In this document: positions 7,648-14,290 of the stretch, one piece after another
Numbering within the stretch: the stretch's first letter is position 1
Layout: each line of letters starts with the position of its first letter
From: Methylotenera sp.
Lineage (GTDB): Bacteria; Pseudomonadota; Gammaproteobacteria; Burkholderiales; Methylophilaceae
Assembly (NCBI GenBank): GCA_027310735.1
Contig: DAIDAH010000027.1
Coordinates: 1-17,242, forward strand
DNA length: 17,242 nt
Direction: 5' to 3'
Notes under the pieces: generated by a model
What the model saw: only the letters and a program-made list of their open reading frames with translations
Database searches by the model: none
Told to the model about the DNA's origin: nothing
Program-made: the position numbers and the translations under genes

Positions 7648-8459
7648 GTTATCAATACTATTATGAGTATTTAGAGTTTGTAATTGCTGTAGCTAAGACT
7701 GCAGGCACAGCTATTATGCAAGTATATGCAACAGACTTTGAGGTTATTAAAAAAGAAGACTTTTCGCCTCTAACGCAGGCGGATATTGCAGCACATCAAG
7801 TTATTGTTACGGCATTAAGCAAACTCACACCGCATATACCCATATTGTCAGAAGAGTCTGAAGTAATTCCTTATGACACACGTAAAGCATGGCAGACCTA
7901 TTGGTTAATTGACCCTCTGGATGGTACGCGTGAGTTTGTAAAGCGCAACGGTGAGTTTACGGTCAATATTGCCTTGATTGATAACCATGTACCTGTAATG
8001 GGCGTGGTATATGCGCCTGTGACAGAGCTGCTATATTTTTCTTTGCATGGAAACGGTGCTTACAAGCAAGAAAAATCGAAACCTATACAGAAGATTCACT
8101 GCAAACTATTGGATATAAAGCAGCCTGTTGTGGCTGTAAGTCGATCACATGCGGATCGGAGAATACAGCTTTTTTTGCAGAATCTTCAAGACCGTACTGG
8201 TGTAATGCCAGAACTTATTAACGTTGGAAGTTCTCTAAAAATTTGTCTGGTTGCGGAAGGAGTCGCAGATGTATACCCAAGGTTAGGCCCTACATCTGAG
8301 TGGGATACCGCTGCTGGGCACTGTATCTTAAAGGAGGCTGGTGGCGATATTGTTGATGAAACTGGTTCCGCGCTACGCTATAACAGTAAAGATTCATTGT
8401 TAAATCCTTTTTTCTTTGCAGTTAGTAGTAATGAGTATGATTGGACGGTTTATTTATAA
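7644..8459 (+). CDS. cysQ: 3'(2'),5'-bisphosphate nucleotidase CysQ / inositol monophosphatase family
   Basis: 271 residues. CysQ removes the 3' phosphate from adenosine 3',5'-bisphosphate (PAP) left by sulfate assimilation. Metal-binding residues of the lithium-sensitive phosphatase fold are visible: D47 in TQADIAAH, E70 in LSEES, and the block D90-P-L-D93-G-T-R-E-F, whose REFVKRNGEFTVNIAL extension is typical of CysQ rather than SuhB. The second signature WDTAAGHCILKEAGG carries D221. The ATG lies within the ligA stop region (ATGA overlap), so translation is coupled to ligA. A broader inositol-phosphatase activity cannot be excluded, but the motif details favour CysQ. Confidence 0.88.
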   Translation: MSYQYYYEYLEFVIAVAKTAGTAIMQVYATDFEVIKKEDFSPLTQADIAAHQVIVTALSKLTPHIPILSEESEVIPYDTRKAWQTYWLIDPLDGTREFVKRNGEFTVNIALIDNHVPVMGVVYAPVTELLYFSLHGNGAYKQEKSKPIQKIHCKLLDIKQPVVAVSRSHADRRIQLFLQNLQDRTGVMPELINVGSSLKICLVAEGVADVYPRLGPTSEWDTAAGHCILKEAGGDIVDETGSALRYNSKDSLLNPFFFAVSSNEYDWTVYL

Positions 8460-8527
8460 GCATGTATTTAATACTGGTTTCATCACGAAACCATATTGAA
8501 TCAACAGAAAATTTAGAAAGAAGTTAT

Positions 8528-9436
8528 ATGAGAATTAAATTACAAACAACTTTAAGTTTATTAGCTATTACATTGATTTTTAATAATGTCTATGCGGCTG
8601 GCCTAGATGTTCCCGCTTGTAATCGTGCGCTTGCAAAAGGTGACTTTAAAGCCGCATTGGTGCAAGCCAATAGTGCATTATTGACAAATAAAAATGATAA
8701 AGATGCCTTGATTTGCCAAGGCCGTGCCTATAGCGCGAGTGGTGATTTAAACAGTGCTTTACTGGCATTTAAATCGGCAGATGCTCTATCCGAAAATGAG
8801 TTTGACCGAACAATTACGGCGCTACTCACAGGTCATGCTTATAAGGCTGCAAAACAGTATGATGATGCTATTAATAGCTACCAACAGACTATATTACATG
8901 CCAAAGCAGATGCAAGTGGTACATTTCAACGTATTGGTCAGGATGCAGTTGGGAATGTTTACTTTGAGACTAAACAATTTCCACTTGCTTTAACTGCTTA
9001 CTTAGCAGGTAGTAAATTCGCTGCAAATGATAATGAGCGCGCTGATAGTTATGAAAAAATTGCACAGACTTATCATCAGTTGAATCAAAATGATTTGGCG
9101 CTGGAGTTTCAAATAAAGGTATATGTCATGTATCAAGCTGCTGGTACTTTAGATCAATATGCGCACTCCAGTATTGAGTTAGGTCGTTACTATGCTGCTG
9201 TAAAAAAATATGACAATGCTGAAATTACACTTAACAAAATAATCCAATTTTCAAAAGAGCAGGGTGGAGCCTATTTTGAAGCACAGGGTAGTTATGTATT
9301 GGCACAAGTTAAAGCCGCAACTGGAGATATGGCCAGCGCCAAAGCGTTAGTTGCGCATGCCAAATTGATTGCTAAAAATACGAATGATACCGCTTTGGAT
9401 GAGGAAATTAAGCAAGAGACTCAGCATATGTTTTAA
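8528..9436 (+). CDS. Exported tetratricopeptide-repeat protein
   Basis: 302 residues from the ATG at 8528. A longer reading from 8441 would overlap cysQ and put about 29 unconvincing residues before the signal peptide; the 8528 start has a purine-rich GAAAGAAG before it. A Sec signal is clear: MRIKLQ, a hydrophobic core (about 8-18), then NNVYA-A with likely cleavage after A23 or A24. The mature part is helical with degenerate TPR units, for example around CNRALAKGDFKAALVQANSA, CQGRAYSASGDLNSALLAF, GHAYKAAKQYDDAINSYQ, YEKIAQTYHQLNQNDLAL and LGRYYAAVKKYDNAEITL. TPRs bind partner proteins, so a periplasmic or outer-membrane scaffold is likely. No catalytic motif is seen and I do not recognise a specific family. 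It lies 68 bases after cysQ and may share its transcript. Confidence 0.82.
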   Translation: MRIKLQTTLSLLAITLIFNNVYAAGLDVPACNRALAKGDFKAALVQANSALLTNKNDKDALICQGRAYSASGDLNSALLAFKSADALSENEFDRTITALLTGHAYKAAKQYDDAINSYQQTILHAKADASGTFQRIGQDAVGNVYFETKQFPLALTAYLAGSKFAANDNERADSYEKIAQTYHQLNQNDLALEFQIKVYVMYQAAGTLDQYAHSSIELGRYYAAVKKYDNAEITLNKIIQFSKEQGGAYFEAQGSYVLAQVKAATGDMASAKALVAHAKLIAKNTNDTALDEEIKQETQHMF

Positions 9437-9486
9437 GTGTAAGCTTTGGGTTGTTATCTACAGCATTTTCTGCGATACAGATATTG

Positions 9487-9516
9487 TTGATGGTTTTGAT
9501 GCAACAATCATAAAAT
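9487..9516 (+). promoter_or_regulatory. Candidate promoter for msrPQ
   Basis: TTGATG (9487-9492) and TAAAAT (9511-9516) are separated by 18 bases, giving a likely start near 9523 and a leader of roughly 85 bases. An inverted repeat GTGATT/AATCAC (9554-9569) lies in the leader. The boxes match the sigma70 consensus moderately (4/6 and 5/6). Confidence 0.4.
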
Positions 9517-9608
9517 ATTTGTAAGGTCTTTTGATTTTTCCCGACAAACTACTGTGATTACCAAATCACTAACAGTAAGTTTATTAGACCTATTGAAAGA
9601 GAACTGTG

Positions 9609-10640
9609 ATGATTATCCAAACAAAATCAGACATTGCTCCATCAGAAATCACACCTAAAGAGGTGTTCGAAAACAGACGGGAGTTCATCCAAAAAGCCGG
9701 TTTCGGTTTATTGGCTACAGCAATCAGCCTTCCACTACATGCAGCAACCTTACGTTCAGGTGCTGAAAATAGTGATAAATCGCTTGGTATTGCAAATACT
9801 AAAAGTGCAGCTACATCTAGCGCATTTAACTTGCATCAAAAAATATCAGGCTATAGCAAAACAACTTATGGTACCGGTGAGAAGCTCACCCCATATGATG
9901 ATGTGACCACATATAACAATTATTATGAGTTTGGTACAAGTAAAAGTGAGCCTGCGATTAATGCCAAGTTATTCAAACCACACCCTTGGACTATCAGTAT
10001 AGAGGGCGAAGTAAAAAAGAATAAAACCATCAGTATCGAAGATATATATAAACTTGCCCCATTAGAAGAGCGTATTTATCGTATGCGTTGCGTTGAAGGC
10101 TGGTCCATGGTAATCCCCTGGGTAGGGCTTCCTCTCGCACAACTCATTAAGTGGGCTGAGCCAAATGCCAATGCTAAATATATAGAGTTTATATCTATGG
10201 CGGATTCGCAACAAATGACGGGCGTTAACCTTCCCGTGCTTGATTGGCCTTATGTTGAAGGTTTGCGTATGGATGAAGCGATGAATCCACTCACAATCTT
10301 GGCTGTAGGTTTGTATGGTGAACAATTACCCAACCAAAATGGTGCGCCTATACGTTTAGTTGTACCTTGGAAATATGGTTTTAAAGGTGCAAAAGCTATT
10401 GTGAAAATCCGTTTTACGGAAAAAATGCCACTCACAACGTGGATGAAAGCTGGTCCCAATGAGTATGGTTTTTATGCCAATGTGAATCCACAAGTTGATC
10501 ATCCACGCTGGACACAGTCTTCAGAAAAACGTATTGGCGCAGGATTGTTCGCTGGACGTATTAAAACTCAGATGTTCAATGGTTATGCTGAACAAGTCGG
10601 GCAGATGTATGCGGGTTTAGATTTGCGTAAGAATTTCTAG
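9609..10640 (+). CDS. msrP: Periplasmic methionine sulfoxide reductase, molybdopterin catalytic subunit MsrP (YedY)
   Basis: 343 residues from the ATG at 9609; a GTG directly before it is the alternative start. The purine-rich AAAGAGAA lies at a suitable distance from the ATG. MsrP reduces methionine sulfoxide in oxidised periplasmic proteins using a mononuclear molybdopterin cofactor. A twin-arginine signal is present (RREFIQKAGFGLLA, arginines 23 and 24), so the folded cofactor-loaded protein leaves by Tat. Family marks are TPYDDVTTYNNYYEFG (about 94-109), PWTISIEGEV, and the molybdenum-ligand cysteine C161 in YRMRCVEGWSMVIPW. The final part, DHPRWTQSSEKRIG and RKNF near the end, also matches YedY. 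msrQ follows after ten bases and encodes the membrane haem partner that feeds electrons. Confidence 0.96.
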   Translation: MIIQTKSDIAPSEITPKEVFENRREFIQKAGFGLLATAISLPLHAATLRSGAENSDKSLGIANTKSAATSSAFNLHQKISGYSKTTYGTGEKLTPYDDVTTYNNYYEFGTSKSEPAINAKLFKPHPWTISIEGEVKKNKTISIEDIYKLAPLEERIYRMRCVEGWSMVIPWVGLPLAQLIKWAEPNANAKYIEFISMADSQQMTGVNLPVLDWPYVEGLRMDEAMNPLTILAVGLYGEQLPNQNGAPIRLVVPWKYGFKGAKAIVKIRFTEKMPLTTWMKAGPNEYGFYANVNPQVDHPRWTQSSEKRIGAGLFAGRIKTQMFNGYAEQVGQMYAGLDLRKNF

Positions 10641-10650
10641 GTTATAACTT

Positions 10651-11298
10651 ATGTTGTATACATTAAAGATCCATCACTTTTTAAGTGCATCACCAACAAA
10701 AAAACAGATTGTATGGGTTAAGTTTTTTGTTTTTTTATTATCGCTTGTGCCACTTATTCGGCTTTTTTGGTTGGGTCTGCAAGATGATTTAACTGCAAAT
10801 CCCGTCGAGTTTTTAGAGCGTTCCACTGGGTACTGGACGCTGTTCATATTATTATCAACCTTAAGTTTAACACCTGTCAGGCTAATGACAGGTCGTGTCT
10901 GGCAGCTACAATTAAGGCGCATGCTGGGGTTATTTATGTTTTTTTATGCTTGCTTACATATAACGGCTTACATGTGGCTAGATTTTAGTTTTGATTGGAC
11001 AGCTATTACTAAAGACATTGTTAAACACAAATACGTTCTGGTTGGGTTTGCCGCATTTGTACTCACCGTGCCATTGGCAATAACCTCTAATAAATTTATG
11101 TTGAAACGCTTACGTGAACGATGGAAGAAATTACATCAATTAGTTTATTTCATTGCGATTTTAGGCGTATTGCATTTTTGGTGGTTAGTTAAAAAAGATA
11201 TACGTGAACCTTTGTTGTATGCAGTGATTTTATTTTTCTTATTGGGAATCAGGATTTATTTCAAATACTCAAAGCAATTGAATAAGGTTGATTGCTAA
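10651..11298 (+). CDS. msrQ: Haem-binding membrane subunit MsrQ (YedZ)
   Basis: 215 residues, the family's usual length. MsrQ is an inner-membrane b-type cytochrome that passes electrons from quinol (or a flavin reductase) to MsrP. About six hydrophobic segments are visible, for example 22-42, 62-74, 92-110, 128-145, 163-180 and 187-205. The likely haem-ligand histidines are H103 (CLHITAYMW), H162 (KKLHQLVYF) and H175 (VLHFWW), spaced almost as in E. coli MsrQ. RSTGYWTLFILLSTLSLTPVR is the conserved early block. The ribosome site is weak and the gene probably depends on read-through from msrP, ten bases upstream. A weak GGTT/AACC stem lies just after the stop; no strong terminator is seen. 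Confidence 0.95.
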   Translation: MLYTLKIHHFLSASPTKKQIVWVKFFVFLLSLVPLIRLFWLGLQDDLTANPVEFLERSTGYWTLFILLSTLSLTPVRLMTGRVWQLQLRRMLGLFMFFYACLHITAYMWLDFSFDWTAITKDIVKHKYVLVGFAAFVLTVPLAITSNKFMLKRLRERWKKLHQLVYFIAILGVLHFWWLVKKDIREPLLYAVILFFLLGIRIYFKYSKQLNKVDC

Positions 11299-11477
11299 CC
11301 ATTTAAGCAATGCTTTTGTTTGTTACACGCAACCTCAAAACCTGACATTGAAAATGAGAGTTTAGGGCTACCGTATTGTGAGGTATGCTGATAGTAAAAA
11401 ACTATGTAATTTTTACAATGCTCAACCTACCTAGCGTGTGAGATTAGCTTGTACTTTGGATTTATAGATAATGGAAT
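11299..11477. other. Intergenic stretch after msrQ with an AT-rich hairpin
   Basis: No open frame is supported here. An inverted repeat at 11394-11416 (GTAAAAA, nine-base loop, TTTTTAC) could act as a weak bidirectional terminator between msrQ on plus and the small gene on minus, since both strands end the stem in a T-rich arm. The stem has only two G-C pairs, so the call is tentative. Confidence 0.35.
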
Positions 11478-11654
11478 TTATTTTTTCATTATTTTTGTAA
11501 ACTTCAGCTCATAGTCAATCATTAAAAGCTCTTGTTGTTTGGCATGGCGATATGCTGAATTAGAGTAAAAATTAAATTTACTTCTATCAAATCTATTTTC
11601 TAAGGCTTTAGATTTATTGCTAAGGTTACTTTCAAGTTTTTCACTGGGCGTCAT
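11478..11654 (-). CDS. Small hypothetical protein, 58 residues
   Basis: I found this by translating the minus strand. It runs from ATG (11652-11654) to TAA (11478-11480). A strong ribosome site, TAGGAG, lies eight bases before the ATG, which is the main reason to believe it is a gene. The peptide begins MTPSEKLESNLSNKSKALEN and ends with LLMIDYELKFTKIMKK. It is highly charged and lysine-rich, predicted helical, with no membrane segment, no signal peptide and no cysteine. An aromatic, Asn/Ser-rich middle (RFDRSKFNFYSNSAYRHA) separates two likely helices. I do not recognise a family. It is divergent from the PilZ gene, so the two may share a control region (11655-11826). A nucleic-acid or protein-binding role is possible, but nothing shows it. 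Confidence 0.6.
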   Translation of the reverse strand: MTPSEKLESNLSNKSKALENRFDRSKFNFYSNSAYRHAKQQELLMIDYELKFTKIMKK

Positions 11655-11696
11655 TTGTATTACTCCTAAACACTGTTGTAGAAGTATGAACAGGAA

Positions 11697-11726
11697 TTGT
11701 GAAGAATTTATTAAGGTTTGTATAAT
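11697..11726 (+). promoter_or_regulatory. Candidate promoter for the PilZ-domain gene
   Basis: A perfect TATAAT (11721-11726) is preceded after 18 bases by TTGTGA (11697-11702, 4/6 match to the -35 consensus). Transcription would start near 11733, leaving a leader of about 95 bases before the ATG at 11827. On the minus strand a CTGACA lies in the same stretch but without a convincing -10, so the divergent small gene's promoter is less clear. Confidence 0.5.
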
Positions 11727-11826
11727 TACCTATGGTGGCATCTTGTCAGAGATGCTAATTTGAGACTGTGAATTTTAATGTGTGTAAAAAGGTTGTTGAT
11801 TACTTAACATTAATCTAGGAGAAACT

Positions 11827-12225
11827 ATGAATACAACTAATAGTACTGATTCCCGTCACTTTTCACGAATACCTTTTCAAGCGGATGTTCAACTGCATAT
11901 TTATTCAGCAGAGGATATAGAAACGTCACACTTGCTTGATATCTCACTTAAAGGTGCACTGATTAAAACTGAGCATGAGATTACAAGGCATGTAACTGGT
12001 CAGCGTTGCAGCATGACGCTTTATCTTGGACGTGACGGGGAGAGTATTACGATGATAGGTGAAATTGTGCATCAGGAAGGACCGTACTTAGGTATTGAAT
12101 GCCAGCATATAGACCTAGATAGCATGACCAGCTTAAGGCGACTTGTGGAGCTGAATACTGGAGATGAGAAGTTGTTGGAAAGAGAGTTAAGCGAGATGTT
12201 GAGTTTGACTGCTGACAAAAGGTAA
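11827..12225 (+). CDS. PilZ-domain protein, probable cyclic di-GMP receptor
   Basis: 132 residues, a single-domain PilZ protein. Both parts of the cyclic di-GMP site are intact: RHFSR (R10 and R14, the RxxxR motif) and DISLKG (D38, S40, G43, the DxSxxG motif). The beta-barrel continues to GPYLGIECQHID, and a C-terminal helix (about 103-130, SLRRLVELN and KLLERELSEML) may contact a partner. There is no signal peptide, so it acts in the cytoplasm. The ribosome site TAGGAG lies six bases before the ATG. It stands alone with its own promoter, so its target (motility, exopolysaccharide or pili) cannot be judged from neighbours. Confidence 0.92.
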   Translation: MNTTNSTDSRHFSRIPFQADVQLHIYSAEDIETSHLLDISLKGALIKTEHEITRHVTGQRCSMTLYLGRDGESITMIGEIVHQEGPYLGIECQHIDLDSMTSLRRLVELNTGDEKLLERELSEMLSLTADKR

Positions 12226-12242
12226 AAACTGTTATCCCTTTA

Positions 12243-12260
12243 CTAGCTTTTTATTGCTAG
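12243..12260. terminator. Weak stem-loop between convergent PilZ and DUF202 genes
   Basis: CTAGC, an eight-base T-rich loop and GCTAG form a five-base-pair stem between convergent genes. This is where a bidirectional terminator is expected, but the stem is short and no clean T-run follows, so the call is tentative. Confidence 0.25.
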
Positions 12261-12328
12261 CTGGTTAAGCTATCTTTGACTATATCAAGAATTATTGATG
12301 TGTTAATACTTGTTTATATATTCTGTTG

Positions 12329-12700
12329 TCATGCTATCGTCAGGTAGATCGCTAACATAAAACCTACAGAGGCTATAGAAAATGTTAATAAAGAGGCTAA
12401 CCAAGTAATTGCTAGATTTGGTACATCTTTAGAAGGGAGTGTTCTTACATAAATATGATGGTTTAATTGCGCTCCTAATGTAATTGCTATACCAATAACG
12501 ACAAGTGCAATACCCAAAACATTTGAGAGTCTATTGTTGTGATGGATGTGATTTATCCCTGTACTTGAAGCAGAAAGCAGGGTTAAAAACAACCCAAACT
12601 TGGCGACGACAAATCCTAGTGCCATGACTGTTATGCCAGACCTTACCCATGCTAGCAATGTTCGTTCGGCAGCAAAAAACACCCTTGGGTCAGAACTCAT
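12329..12700 (-). CDS. DUF202 (YidH-type) small membrane protein
   Basis: 123 residues with three hydrophobic segments (about 22-43, 61-77 and 100-121). The opening SSDPRVFFAAERTLLAWVRSG is diagnostic of DUF202, followed by the usual glycine-rich helix GIALVVIGIAITLGAQLN. The biochemical role of the family in bacteria is not known to me; a related domain occurs in eukaryotic vacuolar transporter chaperone proteins. The ATG at 12700 has AAGGA seven bases upstream. It follows the DUF2892 gene by 62 bases on the same strand and may be the last gene of the cyd transcript. The histidine-rich loop NHIHHNN (about 50-56) between segments one and two is unusual to the eye and could bind metal, which is speculation. 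Confidence 0.85.
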   Translation of the reverse strand: MSSDPRVFFAAERTLLAWVRSGITVMALGFVVAKFGLFLTLLSASSTGINHIHHNNRLSNVLGIALVVIGIAITLGAQLNHHIYVRTLPSKDVPNLAITWLASLLTFSIASVGFMLAIYLTIA

Positions 12701-12762
12701 GACTATTCCTTAATTAACCAAACGGCTTCTGTATAGCAGAATATAGCCGAAGCATATGCGGC

Positions 12763-12954
12763 TTATTTTTTGCAGGTATTGATGCCAAGTATTGTATATG
12801 CAGGGCACCAGCCAATTAGACCAGTAGCGAGTGGAACTATGCCGATGTATGCCCAGACTGGGCCGTGAAATACTGCAGCCCAAGCTACAAGAGCCAAACC
12901 AGCTAAAATACGAACAACACGATCAATACTGCCAGTATTTGATTTCATTTTCAT
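12763..12954 (-). CDS. DUF2892 small inner-membrane protein (YgaP C-terminal-like)
   Basis: 63 residues with two hydrophobic segments (about 14-28 and 32-46). The family pattern is clear: N-x-G-S-I-D-R-x-x-R near the start (NTGSIDRVVRI), then GPVWAYIGIVPLATGLIGWCPAYTILGINTC, with the paired cysteines C50 and C61. The same module follows the rhodanese domain in E. coli YgaP; here it stands alone, which is common. The ribosome site AAGGAG is strong and close to the ATG. It follows cydX by 50 bases on the same strand. The function of stand-alone members is unknown; redox or sulfur roles have been suggested because of the cysteines and the rhodanese link. Confidence 0.9.
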   Translation of the reverse strand: MKMKSNTGSIDRVVRILAGLALVAWAAVFHGPVWAYIGIVPLATGLIGWCPAYTILGINTCKK

Positions 12955-13004
12955 ATCTCCTTAAGTTTAGGTAGGTTAAACCTGTTTTCTGCATCTATAG
13001 CGAG

Positions 13005-13106
13005 TTACTTCTCATCATCCGTTAGCTCGGTTTCTAACCACATTACATTAATCACGCCAAATGCGAGTGCTAATCCTACACCTAATATCCATGTGAAATA
13101 CCACAT
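13005..13106 (-). CDS. cydX: Cytochrome bd oxidase small subunit CydX
   Basis: 33 residues. CydX is a single-helix subunit that binds CydA and stabilises the haems of the bd oxidase. The sequence opens MWYFTWILGVGLALAFGVIN and continues WLE, which matches the CydX/YbgT pattern residue for residue in the conserved core (W2, Y3, G9, F16, G17, N20, W23, E25). An acidic tail, TELTDDEK, follows. The ATG at 13106 has AGGAG eight bases upstream. A longer in-frame reading to 13292 runs antisense-like through cydB and is not real. It lies 26 bases after cydB, the usual gene order. Confidence 0.93.
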   Translation of the reverse strand: MWYFTWILGVGLALAFGVINVMWLETELTDDEK

Positions 13107-13132
13107 TGTTATTCTCCTAACTTTACCGATTA

Positions 13133-14278
13133 TTAATATGCGGTATGTGTATTGTCTTGAATTGATTGAACCGTTACTTTCCCACGCAGTACTCGATACA
13201 CCCAAGATGTATAAACCATAATCAACGGTAAGAAAATGAGGGTGACAATAAACATAATCCCCAATGTTTTTTTGCTGGAGACAGCATCCCATATTGTTAA
13301 ACTGCTGACGGGGTCAGTGCTGGAAGGCATAATAAATGGGAACATTGAAAAGCCCGCAGTTAAGATGATGCCTGCAATGGCGAGACTACTGAATGCAAAG
13401 GCTGTGCGTTCAATTTTGAATCTAGCGCTTAATAGTGCCAAAGCGATGCCTGCAAAGCCAGCCATTGGTGCAAGTAACATCCACGGGTAAGTGTGGTAAT
13501 TACTGAGCCATGCGCCAGCTGATCTCACTACAGTTTTAGTTAATGGATTCAGGGCAATGTTGGCGTTTTGCGTAGATGTAACTACGTAACCATCTATGCC
13601 ATAGGTAATCCAAATGCCGGCGAACGCAAAGCCAGCCGCACACACAATGCCTGTGATGATAGCTGCTTTCTGCGCACGTTTTTGTATTGCGCTATCAGTA
13701 CGTAATTGTAAGTAAAGTGCCCCGTGCATCATGAGCATACTTAAGCTGACTACGCCGCATAATAGTGCGAATGGATTGAGTAATGCCCAAAAACTATCAG
13801 TGTAGAATGAGCGTAACGTAGCGTCATAATGGAAAGGTAGGCCAATAAGCAGATTGCCAAACGCTACACCGAATACTAAGGCAGGAATTGCTCCACCAGC
13901 GAATAGTGCCCAGTCCCAGCCATTACGCCAGCGTGGGTTTTCTAACTTACTACGGTAATCAAAGCCGACTGGACGGAAGAATAGTGCAAACAGCACCAGT
14001 AATAAGGCAACGTATAGTCCTGAAAATGCCGCAGCATAGACAAGTGGCCATGCGGCAAAAATAGCGCCGCCAGCAGTAATTAGCCAAGTCTGATTACCTT
14101 CCCAAGTCGGGCCAATGGTGTTGATGATGACTCTGCGCTCTGCATCGCTTTTACCCAAGAATGGCAACCATGCAGCTACCCCCATATCAAAGCCATCCAT
14201 TACGGCGAAGCCAATAAGTAATACGCCAATAAACAGCCACCAGATGAGCTTTAGTATTTCATAATCAAAGAATGTCAT
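13133..14278 (-). CDS. cydB: Cytochrome bd ubiquinol oxidase subunit II CydB
   Basis: 381 residues, the normal length. CydB pairs with CydA to form the quinol oxidase that reduces O2 to water in the inner membrane. Eight or nine hydrophobic segments are visible. Family marks are GFAVMDGFDMGVAAWLPFLG (about 23-42) and NTIGPTWEGNQTWLITAGGA (53-72). E60 stands where E. coli has D58, a residue tied to the CydB proton route; Asp/Glu exchange keeps the acid. Later come FRPVGFDYRSK and the C-terminal MVYTSWVYRVLRGKV. AGAGGAA gives a good ribosome site, and the gap to cydA is 12 bases, so the two are co-transcribed. Confidence 0.97.
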   Translation of the reverse strand: MTFFDYEILKLIWWLFIGVLLIGFAVMDGFDMGVAAWLPFLGKSDAERRVIINTIGPTWEGNQTWLITAGGAIFAAWPLVYAAAFSGLYVALLLVLFALFFRPVGFDYRSKLENPRWRNGWDWALFAGGAIPALVFGVAFGNLLIGLPFHYDATLRSFYTDSFWALLNPFALLCGVVSLSMLMMHGALYLQLRTDSAIQKRAQKAAIITGIVCAAGFAFAGIWITYGIDGYVVTSTQNANIALNPLTKTVVRSAGAWLSNYHTYPWMLLAPMAGFAGIALALLSARFKIERTAFAFSSLAIAGIILTAGFSMFPFIMPSSTDPVSSLTIWDAVSSKKTLGIMFIVTLIFLPLIMVYTSWVYRVLRGKVTVQSIQDNTHTAY

Positions 14279-14290
14279 GATGTTCCTCTT

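Noticed and set aside
8441..8527. Upstream extension of the TPR protein
   Set aside because: It overlaps cysQ and places unconvincing residues before a clear signal peptide; the ATG at 8528 is better.
13005..13292. A 95-residue minus-strand reading ending in the CydX sequence
   Set aside because: Its first two thirds overlap cydB in another frame and lack protein character. Only the last 33 residues match CydX, and these have their own AGGAG and ATG.
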